From contig JAITUO010000100.1 in assembly GCA_031286245.1 (NCBI GenBank), forward strand, positions 1 to 6,927: DNA of 6,927 nt. The letters run 5' to 3'. The notes under the pieces are model-generated. The model had not been told where the DNA came from. It did not search any database and saw only the letters and a program-made list of their open reading frames with translations. A program made the position numbers and the translations under genes. Positions 1 to 6,200 of this stretch are shown here, one piece after another (position 1 is the stretch's first letter; each line of letters begins with the position of its first letter). Source of the stretch: Coriobacteriales bacterium. Lineage in GTDB: Bacteria; Actinomycetota; Coriobacteriia; Coriobacteriales; UBA8131.

Positions 1-398
1 ACATTTCATGATCTTTTGTTTGTTTTTGGCCGTTTGGCTGCTGTTACTCCAGAATCTCACCCACCCAAACTACCGAAGAGCCGGAAAATCGGAGTTTTTG
101 GCCAAAAAGTGCTCTCATGTATGGCTGTTTGGCCTAAAATGCGAGATCTGGTTTTCTCCACAATTTAAAAGTGCAGGTAGACGAGTGGCGACAAAATTCT
201 ATAGGGTTGAAACCGATGGAAAACTATACATGAGTGCGCTTTTTGGCCAAAAACTCCGATTTTCCCAGGATTTGCCTATAAAAGCATGGAAAAAGCAGTA
301 CGAGTGGCATGTTGTGATTAGGGTAACCGAGAGATAGCCCAGGCAGCTCTCATTTTGTTGACCTTGTCTGATCTCAAGGCGTTCGCATTTGCTAAAGC
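1..398. other. Gene-free region with inverted and degenerate direct repeats
   Basis: I find no supportable gene here. An open frame at 8-337 has no Shine-Dalgarno sequence before its ATG, no recognisable domain, and a translation dictated by the repeats, so I leave it out. The stretch is AT-leaning and contains four TTTGGCC cores (near 25, 97, 128 and 242), a long inverted repeat (83-122 with 226-265) and the word ACGAGTGGC twice (181-189 and 300-308). It lies downstream of cobT. The only hairpin near the cobT stop is weak (CCTTG 362-366 with CAAGG 375-379) and has no T-run, so no clear terminator is visible. Confidence 0.6.
83..265. repeat. Long inverted repeat, 40-nt arms (MITE-like or intergenic repeat element)
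   Basis: The left arm (83-122) and right arm (226-265) are reverse complements at 38 of 40 positions and are separated by 103 nt. Matching stops at both ends of each arm. Each arm contains the self-complementary 14-mer TTTTTGGCCAAAAA (95-108 and 240-253), so an arm can also fold on itself or bind a dimeric protein. No transposase is present. I see no target-site duplication: the flanks read AGAGCC on the left and CAGGAT on the right. It could be a non-autonomous mobile element, a dispersed intergenic repeat, or a large foldback RNA at the 3' side of cobT. Confidence 0.85.
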
Positions 399-1484
399 TT
401 AGTTATCTGCAGCTTCGGGGTCTCCAGTGCTCACTCCGGCTTCTTCGAAGCTGGCCATGTCGGACAAGAAAGCCAGGGCGCTTTCGATAATTGGATAAGC
501 CACAGCGCATCCGCTGCCTTCACCAAGGCGCATGTTGAGGCTGAGCAGAGGGCTGGCGTTTAAATAGGATAGTAGCCGGGCGTGTCCAGGCTCGCCTGAT
601 TGATGACAGAAGATTGCGTTGTCCAGGATGCCTGGATTGATGTTTTGAGCAGCCAGCAGGGCAGCACTGGCAACGAATCCGTCGATCAATAGAATGCGTT
701 CAGTCTCAAAAGCTCGCAGCATGGCTCCGGTCATCTGGGCTATCTCGTACCCGCCAAACATCTGCAAAGCTTCATAAGCATTCTCCGGCAGTGGATGGGC
801 AACTCGCACCTGGCTTAGGATCTCGACTTTCTTGGCCAGTCCCTCGCCTATTAAACCAGTTCCTGGACCGATGCAGTCGACAAGTGGCACGTCGGTCAAA
901 ACACTCATCAACAAACTGGCTGAGCTGGTATTACCGATACCCAGCTCACCAAACCCCAGAATCGTACAGGCAGGATCAACGTTGTTATCCACAACAGCAG
1001 CACCTGCTGCGAGGCAAGCTTCGACATCTGCTGAGCTCATGGCATCGCCGACCAGACAGCTGTTTGTGCCTGCTCCCATCCAATGGTCGATCATTCCATC
1101 AGGTCTGCCTTCTGGCCAATCGATACCGGCATCGACCAGTAATACCTCAATGCCATGCTGACGGCAGAATGCATTGATACCTGCTCCACCCGCCAGTATG
1201 TTGTATGCCATTTGAGCTGAGACTTCACGGGGATAAGCGCTGACAGCCTCACGGGCTAATCCATGATCAGCAGCAAAAACGATAATGGTTGGTGCTATCA
1301 AATCAGGCGATAAGGACTTTTGGATCCGGCAGATTTTAGCTGCCAGTGTTTCCAGATCACCGAGGGCTCCACGTGGCTTGGTTTTCATATCGATTTTGTT
1401 TTGAATCTGGTTTAATAATTCTTGTGAAATACTGCTTTGTGAATCGTTTTGAATACCGTTGTGTGTACCGTTTTGTGAACCCAT
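399..1484 (-). CDS. cobT: Nicotinate-nucleotide--dimethylbenzimidazole phosphoribosyltransferase
   Basis: Cytoplasmic enzyme of cobalamin nucleotide-loop assembly. It transfers ribose phosphate from nicotinate mononucleotide to 5,6-dimethylbenzimidazole (or a similar base), giving alpha-ribazole phosphate and nicotinate. The 361-residue product is near the usual 350. Family landmarks appear in order: KTKPRGALGDLE (34-45), AADHG (71-75), GELGIGNTSSAS (179-190), GGYEI (244-248), HQSGEPGH (294-301) and RLGEGSG (319-325). E322 in the last motif corresponds to the catalytic base of the family, and E180 to the second conserved Glu. The ATG at 1484 is preceded by GGAGG (1493-1489) with a tight 4-nt spacer; no later ATG has a good site. 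The first 20 or so residues are a low-complexity Gln/Asn/Gly/Ser extension encoded by 12-nt repeats. No other cobalamin gene is in the window, so it may work in salvage or with genes elsewhere. I see no cobalamin riboswitch upstream. Confidence 0.95.
   Translation of the reverse strand: MGSQNGTHNGIQNDSQSSISQELLNQIQNKIDMKTKPRGALGDLETLAAKICRIQKSLSPDLIAPTIIVFAADHGLAREAVSAYPREVSAQMAYNILAGGAGINAFCRQHGIEVLLVDAGIDWPEGRPDGMIDHWMGAGTNSCLVGDAMSSADVEACLAAGAAVVDNNVDPACTILGFGELGIGNTSSASLLMSVLTDVPLVDCIGPGTGLIGEGLAKKVEILSQVRVAHPLPENAYEALQMFGGYEIAQMTGAMLRAFETERILLIDGFVASAALLAAQNINPGILDNAIFCHQSGEPGHARLLSYLNASPLLSLNMRLGEGSGCAVAYPIIESALAFLSDMASFEEAGVSTGDPEAADN
1431..1478 (-). repeat. Four 12-nt tandem repeats encoding the CobT N-terminal extension
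   Basis: Reading the minus strand, four consecutive 12-mers follow the start codon: TCACAAAACGGT, ACACACAACGGT, ATTCAAAACGAT and TCACAAAGCAGT. They encode SQNG, THNG, IQND and SQSS. The unit is a multiple of three, so gain or loss of a copy keeps the frame. The recognisable CobT domain starts only after residue 30, so the repeat probably lies in a disordered, tolerant segment. Confidence 0.75.
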
Positions 1485-1682
1485 TTTTCCTCCATAGATC
1501 GATGCTGCTGACGGCTGGCACAGCGCTCAGAGTCGTTGTGCCTTTGAGTATTGTAGTAAACCTTGTATGCCTATGCCTCAAAATTGTCTCGGGTTAGGTT
1601 TTTCAGGTGCAGATTATCCAAGAAAAGACAGAGCGCCTGTTTTTGTGCCTATCCAGCTGTGCATGATGCATATTAAGGATGA

Positions 1683-1909
1683 GGCTTTAGGAGTTTAGCT
1701 GTCTCGGGGGCTTTGGGGGTTTGCGGCTGTGGGCTTTGGGAGTTTGCTGTCTCGGGTGCTTTGAGGCTGCAGAGGCTTTGGGGCTACGGAGGCTTTGCGG
1801 CTACGGGGGCTTTAGGGGTCTGCTATATCGGGGGCTTTGAGGCTGCGGAGGCTTTGGGGCTAAGGGGGCTTTGGGGCTAAGTGGGCTTTGCGGCTGCGGA
1901 GGCTTTGCG
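1683..1909. repeat. G-rich minisatellite, about 12 units of 17 or 23-26 nt
   Basis: A GGCTTT (once TGCTTT) core starts at 1683, 1709, 1732, 1757, 1774, 1791, 1808, 1833, 1850, 1867, 1884 and 1901. Successive steps are 26, 23, 25, 17, 17, 17, 25, 17, 17, 17 and 17. The short unit resembles GGCTTTGxGGCTxCGGA. The longer unit contains an extra segment resembling TGCTGTCTCGGG. The plus strand is strongly G-rich and nearly free of C outside GGCT. The unit lengths are not multiples of three and stops occur in the frames, so the array is non-coding. Confidence 0.85.
1856..1885 (+). other. Canonical G-quadruplex motif in the minisatellite
   Basis: Four G-runs of 4, 5, 4 and 3 (1856-1859, 1864-1868, 1873-1876, 1883-1885) are separated by loops CTAA, CTTT and CTAAGT, which fits the G3+N1-7 rule on the plus strand. 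It lies about 170 bases upstream of the PBP start and about 370 bases from the cobT start. Folding is predicted from pattern only. Confidence 0.6.
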
Positions 1910-2055
1910 AACCATAAGTGGTGTCAATACATCAAGTACATTGTTACCCCAGTTAACCCAAAGGTGGCATTCATTTGACAGTTTAATATCCAGAACAAGA
2001 CCGTCTGGTTTTGAGGGATAATATAGCTCGTAATAAAGGGACATAGGAGGTTGGC

Positions 2056-4224
2056 ATGTCATCGCGCAAAAAACGGGCCCGCAAGCCACCCAAAAAGCAT
2101 ATTTTCAAATTCACACCGATAGTAGTTCTGACAGCCATTATCGGTGTGTTGTGCTTGTCCGTCATTGGGGTATATAACCTGTGGCAATCCTGGTTGGTCG
2201 ATTTACCAAGTTTGGAAGGAATCGAGAACTACAACACTGAAGGTAAAACCAGGTTCTTTGCTTCAGACAGGATAACTCTACTAGCCGAACTCTACGAATT
2301 CGATCGGACTCCTGTGACATCTAATCAGGTTGCTCCGGTAGTATTCGATGCAATTATTGCTGTTGAGGATGAGCGTTTCTGGCAGCATGATGGTGTGGAT
2401 TATTATGGCGTTTTGCGAGCTGTCTATATTGACATGACTACTAACGTCACTCAAGGCGCTTCTACCATACCCATGCAGTTGATCAGGCAAACCATTATGC
2501 AGGACTCTGCCAATGAGATGACATTGCGTCGAAAAGTGCGTGAGGCAGCGTTGGCACAACAGCTGGAGGAGAAGTTCACTAAAGAAGAAATCTTGATGAT
2601 GTACCTCAACACCATCAATTTCGGTGATGGGAGCTGGGGTATTCAATCTGCTGCTCAACATTATTACTCCAAAGATGCTGCTGATTTGACACTAGTCGAA
2701 GCTGCGCTGCTCTGCGGTATTCCACAAAGCCCGGAGTACAATAACCCAGTTGTTTATCCCGAGAATGCTCGTTATCGGCGTAATATTGTGCTCGAACGGA
2801 TGTATGTCAATGGCTACATCACAGAAGACGAGATGGACACAGCTAAACTCTGCGACTTGGGTTTGAATGTCAAGTATCGGACAGTTGATGGCATCTACCT
2901 CGCTCCCTACTCCACTTCATATGCTCGCCACGAACTCTTCGAGTTGCTGCCCTATGATGTTGTTCTGAGAGGCGGCTTGGACGTCTATACTTCTATCGAC
3001 CTGCAATACGAACAGTGGGCCAATGAAGCCTGTGCTGCCAGAGAGAGTTTATTACCTGAGGGAGCGGAAGTTTCGCTAACTTGTGTCGACCCCAATTCCG
3101 GATACATTCTCTGCATGCGCGGAGGCAAAGACTTCTATGCCGATCAATTCAACACCTGCTGGCAGATGCGTCGATCAGCCGGATCGAGTTTTAAGCCGTT
3201 TGCTTTGGTAACACTGATCGAAAAAGGCTATTCTCCTCTAACAAATATCAATTGCAGTTCACCTTTGAAAATTGGTAACTGGGATGTCAAGAACTATGGA
3301 GGAGGCAGTTATGGCGATATGCCGATCGCCAATGCCACTTGGTATTCCTATAATACTGCCTATGCACGAATTGTCAGGGCTATTGGCCCAGAAGCGATTG
3401 CTGATACCGCTCATCGAATGGGGATTACCTCTGACTTAATCGCAGTAAACTCGATAGTGCTCGGTTCGAATGGTGTATGCACCATGGAAATGGCTTCCGC
3501 TTTTGGTACGCTGGCAACCGGTGGTATTCATTACAAACCAACAACTATCGTTCAGGTCATTGATCGTGATGGGAAAGTCATTGCAGAACCTGTACCAATT
3601 CCGACACGGGTTCTGACTCCCGAGGTTGCATACGCAACCACCAGTGTATTACGTGGAGTGGTTCAACGTGGTACTGGTACTGAGGCTGCTTTTCAAGGGC
3701 GTGACATCGCTGGAAAGACCGGGACTTCGGATGACTGGACGGATGCCTGGTTTATCGGTTACACCCCGCAATTGGTAACTGCAGTATGGGTTGGTTTCCG
3801 GGATAGCCTGACATACATCAACCGTAACGAAGGGGGTCTGACCTGCGCCCCGGTATGGCGGACCTTCATGTCTAACGCTTTAGATGGTGTTCCTTCCGAA
3901 GAGTTTGCCTGGGCACCTGCACCGGCTTATCGCCAGAAAGCTGAAACGGACTTCATGACAGCCGAAGAAGCTGAGATTTACAAACTCAAGACTACGGATT
4001 CTGATAAAGATGGTTTCTCTGATTGGGATGAGATTCAAGCTGGCACAGACCCCTACGACCCAACTGATTATCCAGGAAAACCGCCTGCAGTGGTGAATCC
4101 CGGAGGTGACACAGGTGGTGGTTCAGGTGGCTCTGGTGGTAACCCGGGAGGTGGTCCGGGCAATCGGCCCGGTATTATACCGCCAGGCACAGAAGACCCA
4201 ACAACCGGGAAAGATCCACCTTGA
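2056..4224 (+). CDS. Class A penicillin-binding protein (bifunctional glycosyltransferase/transpeptidase) with calcium-motif tail
   Basis: Polymerises lipid II into glycan strands and cross-links the peptides on the outer face of the membrane. A basic cytoplasmic N-terminus (1-19) precedes one membrane helix (about 20-42). The glycosyltransferase-51 domain shows EDERFWQHDGVD (104-115, catalytic E104), GASTIPMQ (134-141, where the common form is GxSTITQQ), RKVRE (159-163) and ILMMYLNTINFG (179-190). The transpeptidase shows SSFK (377-380, acylated S377), SYN (431-433) and KTGT (554-557), so both active sites look intact. Residues 648-671 carry DSDKDGFSDWDE followed by GTDPYDPTD, a thrombospondin-3/EF-hand-like calcium motif, and 672-722 are Gly/Pro-rich. 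AGGAGG at 2045-2050 with a 5-nt spacer supports the ATG. The 722 residues fit the PBP1a class, of which it may be the organism's version. It is transcribed alone, ending at a strong terminator. Confidence 0.95.
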   Translation: MSSRKKRARKPPKKHIFKFTPIVVLTAIIGVLCLSVIGVYNLWQSWLVDLPSLEGIENYNTEGKTRFFASDRITLLAELYEFDRTPVTSNQVAPVVFDAIIAVEDERFWQHDGVDYYGVLRAVYIDMTTNVTQGASTIPMQLIRQTIMQDSANEMTLRRKVREAALAQQLEEKFTKEEILMMYLNTINFGDGSWGIQSAAQHYYSKDAADLTLVEAALLCGIPQSPEYNNPVVYPENARYRRNIVLERMYVNGYITEDEMDTAKLCDLGLNVKYRTVDGIYLAPYSTSYARHELFELLPYDVVLRGGLDVYTSIDLQYEQWANEACAARESLLPEGAEVSLTCVDPNSGYILCMRGGKDFYADQFNTCWQMRRSAGSSFKPFALVTLIEKGYSPLTNINCSSPLKIGNWDVKNYGGGSYGDMPIANATWYSYNTAYARIVRAIGPEAIADTAHRMGITSDLIAVNSIVLGSNGVCTMEMASAFGTLATGGIHYKPTTIVQVIDRDGKVIAEPVPIPTRVLTPEVAYATTSVLRGVVQRGTGTEAAFQGRDIAGKTGTSDDWTDAWFIGYTPQLVTAVWVGFRDSLTYINRNEGGLTCAPVWRTFMSNALDGVPSEEFAWAPAPAYRQKAETDFMTAEEAEIYKLKTTDSDKDGFSDWDEIQAGTDPYDPTDYPGKPPAVVNPGGDTGGGSGGSGGNPGGGPGNRPGIIPPGTEDPTTGKDPP

Positions 4225-4254
4225 TGAATGAACCTGCCAATACTCATGTTTGGT

Positions 4255-4283
4255 AAAACCCCGGCCGAGCCGGCCGGGGTTTT
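4255..4283. terminator. Bidirectional rho-independent terminator
   Basis: A perfect 12-bp stem (4255-4266 with 4272-4283) closes on the 5-nt loop GAGCC. The GC core is CCCCGGCC/GGCCGGGG, flanked by AAAA on the left and TTTT on the right, with further T-rich sequence (CTCATTTTT) to the right. It lies 31 bases after the PBP stop and about 75 bases from the stop of the convergent minus-strand gene. The A/T flanks give a U-tract in both directions, so it can end both transcripts. Confidence 0.9.
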
Positions 4284-4357
4284 CTCATTTTTCATCCCGT
4301 TGTTAAGAGCCTCTCTGTTGTCTATCAGCTCATTTTTCTATGTAAGCTTTTACCAGC

Positions 4358-4795
4358 CTACTGCTTTTTTTCAACCTTGTCAGCATTCAATAAAGCGTTG
4401 GCTTGTTCGACTTTCTGTTGGTCCTTCTTGAGATAGATCACGACAGCTACGATGCCGACCAAAGCCATGCAGGCTACGATTACATTGAATACAAAAACAT
4501 CATCGTCACTTGGGATATAGCCACTGGAACCAATAGTCATATAACTTAGCTCGGTGGTCAGCGTCTCATTAAGGCCGTCAGTCAGCTCCGAACCAGTCTC
4601 ATTGTCCAGGACAGGTTGATCACTCTTATCAGTTTTCCCATCCTGCGCAGACACGATCAGATCACTATTGACTGCAGACACACCATCATCAGCCGATGCA
4701 AGTTGAGGAGTGATTCCGATAACCAGTCCCATTGCCAACATTAAACCGACAGCTACTCCCATTAATCTGTTTACTTTCATACAATTCTTCAGCAT
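4358..4795 (-). CDS. Unknown small secreted protein with C-terminal membrane anchor
   Basis: I do not recognise this protein. From the chosen start it has 145 residues. A basic n-region (1-10) and a hydrophobic core (11-29) lead to ASA at 33-35, a good signal-peptidase I site. Residues 36-99 are an acidic, Ser/Thr/Asp-rich, probably disordered external segment without cysteines. Residues 100-122 form a hydrophobic helix ending in YLKKD, followed by a charged 23-residue tail (KK at both ends, Gln/Glu/Ala-rich), probably cytoplasmic. The expected form is a type I single-pass protein after cleavage. The ATG at 4795 is preferred because AAGGAG (4811-4806) lies 10 nt upstream. A GTG at 4804 is in frame but only 1 nt from that site, and the ATG at 4780 has no good site. 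No LPXTG or lipobox is seen. The gene stands alone, convergent with the PBP gene and sharing its terminator. Confidence 0.75.
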   Translation of the reverse strand: MLKNCMKVNRLMGVAVGLMLAMGLVIGITPQLASADDGVSAVNSDLIVSAQDGKTDKSDQPVLDNETGSELTDGLNETLTTELSYMTIGSSGYIPSDDDVFVFNVIVACMALVGIVAVVIYLKKDQQKVEQANALLNADKVEKKQ

Positions 4796-4819
4796 TAAAC
4801 TCACGCTCCTTGGATCACA

Positions 4820-4837
4820 CTTTCAGATATCTGAAAG
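4820..4837. promoter_or_regulatory. 18-bp perfect palindrome, candidate operator or leader hairpin
   Basis: CTTTCAGATATCTGAAAG reads the same on both strands. It ends 8 bases upstream of the AAGGAG site of the small membrane protein gene. As DNA it has the symmetry of a dimeric-repressor operator. As RNA it gives a 7-bp stem with an ATAT loop next to the ribosome site. I cannot name a regulator. Confidence 0.6.
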
Positions 4838-5107
4838 CATTACTGGTGTTTGAACACAGCAATTGCCATGTCAAACTGGACATGTTTTCCCTGGATATGA
4901 ATTTGGACTGCTGAGTCTTTACTCTGTCAGGACTTAGCTAACCTTGCCTGAACGATTGTTGCTCTACTTATAATTTTGCCATTCTAGCAGCTTTCCGTAT
5001 ATCCATGAATATCAAAGTCTGTTTATATGCTGCCATTCACCCGGGTAAACAGCTGTTCAGGTGGATTTCTGACTAGCACCAGTAACAAAGCACCTTGTCA
5101 GTTTTAC
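4838..5107. other. Spacer between galE and the small membrane protein gene
   Basis: Both neighbours run on the minus strand. Apart from the two palindromes described separately, I see TATAAT at 4969-4974 on the plus strand (TATAAG at 4972-4967 on the minus strand) without a convincing -35, and the short palindromes ACCCGGGT (5039-5046) and AACAGCTGTT (5048-5057). No strong rho-independent terminator for galE is visible. A frame at 5027-5215 merely reads through the galE 3' repeats and is not considered a gene. Confidence 0.4.
4867..4884. promoter_or_regulatory. Second inverted repeat, CATGTC-6-GACATG
   Basis: CATGTC (4867-4872) and GACATG (4879-4884) are exact reverse complements around a 6-nt centre. 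On the minus strand the same place reads TTTGACATGG, so it overlaps a perfect TTGACA -35 hexamer (4882-4877) pointing at the small membrane protein gene. I see no good -10 at 16-18 nt from it, so promoter status is uncertain. A symmetric site over a -35 box would suit a repressor. Confidence 0.4.
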
Positions 5108-5173
5108 GCTTCAGCCACCCAACAGCTATGTGCTTCAGCCACCCATCAGCTATGTGCTTCAGCCACCCATCAG
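5108..5173. repeat. 24-nt tandem repeat overlapping the galE 3' end (2.75 copies)
   Basis: Units lie at 5108-5131, 5132-5155 and 5156-5173 (partial, 18 nt). Each begins GCTTCAGCCACCC and the full units end CAGCTATGT. Units 1 and 2 differ at one base (A or T at unit position 14). The third copy contains the galE stop and the codons for Leu-Met-Gly-Gly, so on the minus strand the gene's final codons and stop are repeated twice downstream. The 24-nt period keeps the same frame, and each copy supplies a TGA (full copies also a TAG). Confidence 0.85.
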
Positions 5174-6142
5174 TTTCTTGCGGAAATCATAATCACTTTG
5201 CAGGATTGTCTGTAAATCTAGCTTTGGCTGCCACCCTAAGACCTCGCGGGCATGTGTAATGTCTGCTATCAAACAAGCCGGATCACCAGGCCGGCGAGAA
5301 GTGTATTCATACGGCAGATCCAAAAACCTCAAAGTAGTATCCAATACCTGACGCACTGAGTAACCGCTGCCACTACCCAAATTGGCGATCAACGATTCAT
5401 CAGTTTTCAATAAATACTCAGCTCCTAAAACATGCGCCTGTGCCAGGTCGGTGACATGGATATAGTCACGGATACAGGTACCATCCGGCGTGTCGTAATC
5501 ACTGCCAAAGATGTAAAACATATCACGCTGACCTAAGGCTGTTTGCATGATCAGCGGAATCAAGTGGGTCAGCTGGTCATGTTGCAGTCCAATCTCCAAG
5601 CTGGCATCGGCTCCTGCAACATTGAAATAGCGCAAAATGCAAAACTGCAAGTCATGTGCAGCCGCAACCCATTGGATCATCTTCTCGCAAGCCAGTTTGG
5701 TTTCGCCATAAGGATTAATCGGGATGGTCGGATCGCTTTCCAAACAGATATTCGTCGCCGGCTGTCCATAGACTGCTGCTGTTGAGGAGAAGACCAGGCG
5801 TCTGACTGAGTGCTTTATCAACACACTGAGCAAAGAACGTAGACCTTCGACATTATTGTGATAATAAGCCAGAGGCTGACTGACGCTCTCCTCCACAATC
5901 AGTTTTGCAGCAAAGTGCATGGCAACGTCGAAGGCACCTTTGGTAGTCTCTGCTTCCAGCATCGACGAGAGGCTTTCCTGGTCAAGAATGTCACCCAGAT
6001 AGAATTGGGCTTTGGGGTGCACATTTTTCATGAGCCCACTGCTCAGGTTGTCATAGACCACCACCTGATGACCAGCGCGAACCAACTCATAAACGGTGTG
6101 TGAACCGATGTACCCCGCTCCCCCGACCACCAAAACTTTCAT
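5159..6142 (-). CDS. galE: UDP-glucose 4-epimerase
   Basis: Cytoplasmic NAD-dependent enzyme interconverting UDP-glucose and UDP-galactose (some members also act on the N-acetyl sugars). It serves galactose use and supplies precursors for surface polysaccharide. This is an extended short-chain dehydrogenase: GGAGYIG (7-13) binds NAD, YDN (30-32) follows the second strand, and the catalytic set is SST (119-121), Y145 and K149 (YGETK). DYIHVTDLAQAHV (226-238) and RRPGDPA (283-289) are typical of GalE. The length of 327 fits the family. An in-frame ATG at 6190 would add 16 residues before the canonical MKVLVVGG start. I choose 6142 because GGAG lies 5 nt upstream and the earlier ATG has no such site and sits within the likely promoter. 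The gene is divergent from tyrS. The C-terminus lies inside a tandem repeat. Confidence 0.95.
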   Translation of the reverse strand: MKVLVVGGAGYIGSHTVYELVRAGHQVVVYDNLSSGLMKNVHPKAQFYLGDILDQESLSSMLEAETTKGAFDVAMHFAAKLIVEESVSQPLAYYHNNVEGLRSLLSVLIKHSVRRLVFSSTAAVYGQPATNICLESDPTIPINPYGETKLACEKMIQWVAAAHDLQFCILRYFNVAGADASLEIGLQHDQLTHLIPLIMQTALGQRDMFYIFGSDYDTPDGTCIRDYIHVTDLAQAHVLGAEYLLKTDESLIANLGSGSGYSVRQVLDTTLRFLDLPYEYTSRRPGDPACLIADITHAREVLGWQPKLDLQTILQSDYDFRKKLMGG

Positions 6143-6200
6143 CTTGACTCCATTCTGTTCGTTGCTCCGTATTGCGCAAGCCTGATTCATTCTTCGCTAT

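Larger units (their letters stand above)
1485..2055. other. Divergent intergenic region between cobT and the PBP gene
   Basis: This 571-base spacer should hold the promoters of both flanking genes. For cobT (minus strand) a possible -10, TACAAT, lies at 1555-1550 without a good -35. A 6-bp stem (GGCACA 1517-1522 with TGTGCC 1537-1542) sits between it and the start. For the PBP (plus strand) GATAAT at 2017-2022 is the best -10 candidate, about 20 bases before the ribosome site. A perfect TTGACA at 1975-1980 is 36 bases too far upstream to pair with it. The middle is filled by the G-rich minisatellite listed separately. No coding region is supported. Confidence 0.5.

Noticed and set aside
8..337. 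109-codon plus-strand open frame
   Set aside because: No ribosome site, no recognisable domain, and its sequence is determined by the inverted and direct repeats; more likely non-coding.
1485..1680. Possible cobalamin riboswitch upstream of cobT
   Set aside because: I read the minus strand for a B12-box-like AGCCAGGAGACC and for the GGTGCxAxTCC and AACTGT core elements and found none.
1975..1980. TTGACA as -35 of the PBP gene
   Set aside because: No -10-like hexamer at 15-19 nt; the nearest candidate GATAAT (2017-2022) is 36 nt away.
5046..5059. LexA/SOS-box-like GAAC-AGCT-GTTT on the minus strand
   Set aside because: Only a partial match to the Gram-positive consensus, and it lies about 250 bases from the nearest downstream start; probably chance.
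5108..5173. CRISPR array
   Set aside because: The 24-nt units are contiguous with no spacers and include the galE stop codon; no cas genes are present.
6143..6190. N-terminal 16-residue extension of GalE from the ATG at 6190
   Set aside because: No ribosome site before that ATG, and the canonical MKVLVVGGAGYIG start has GGAG at proper spacing.
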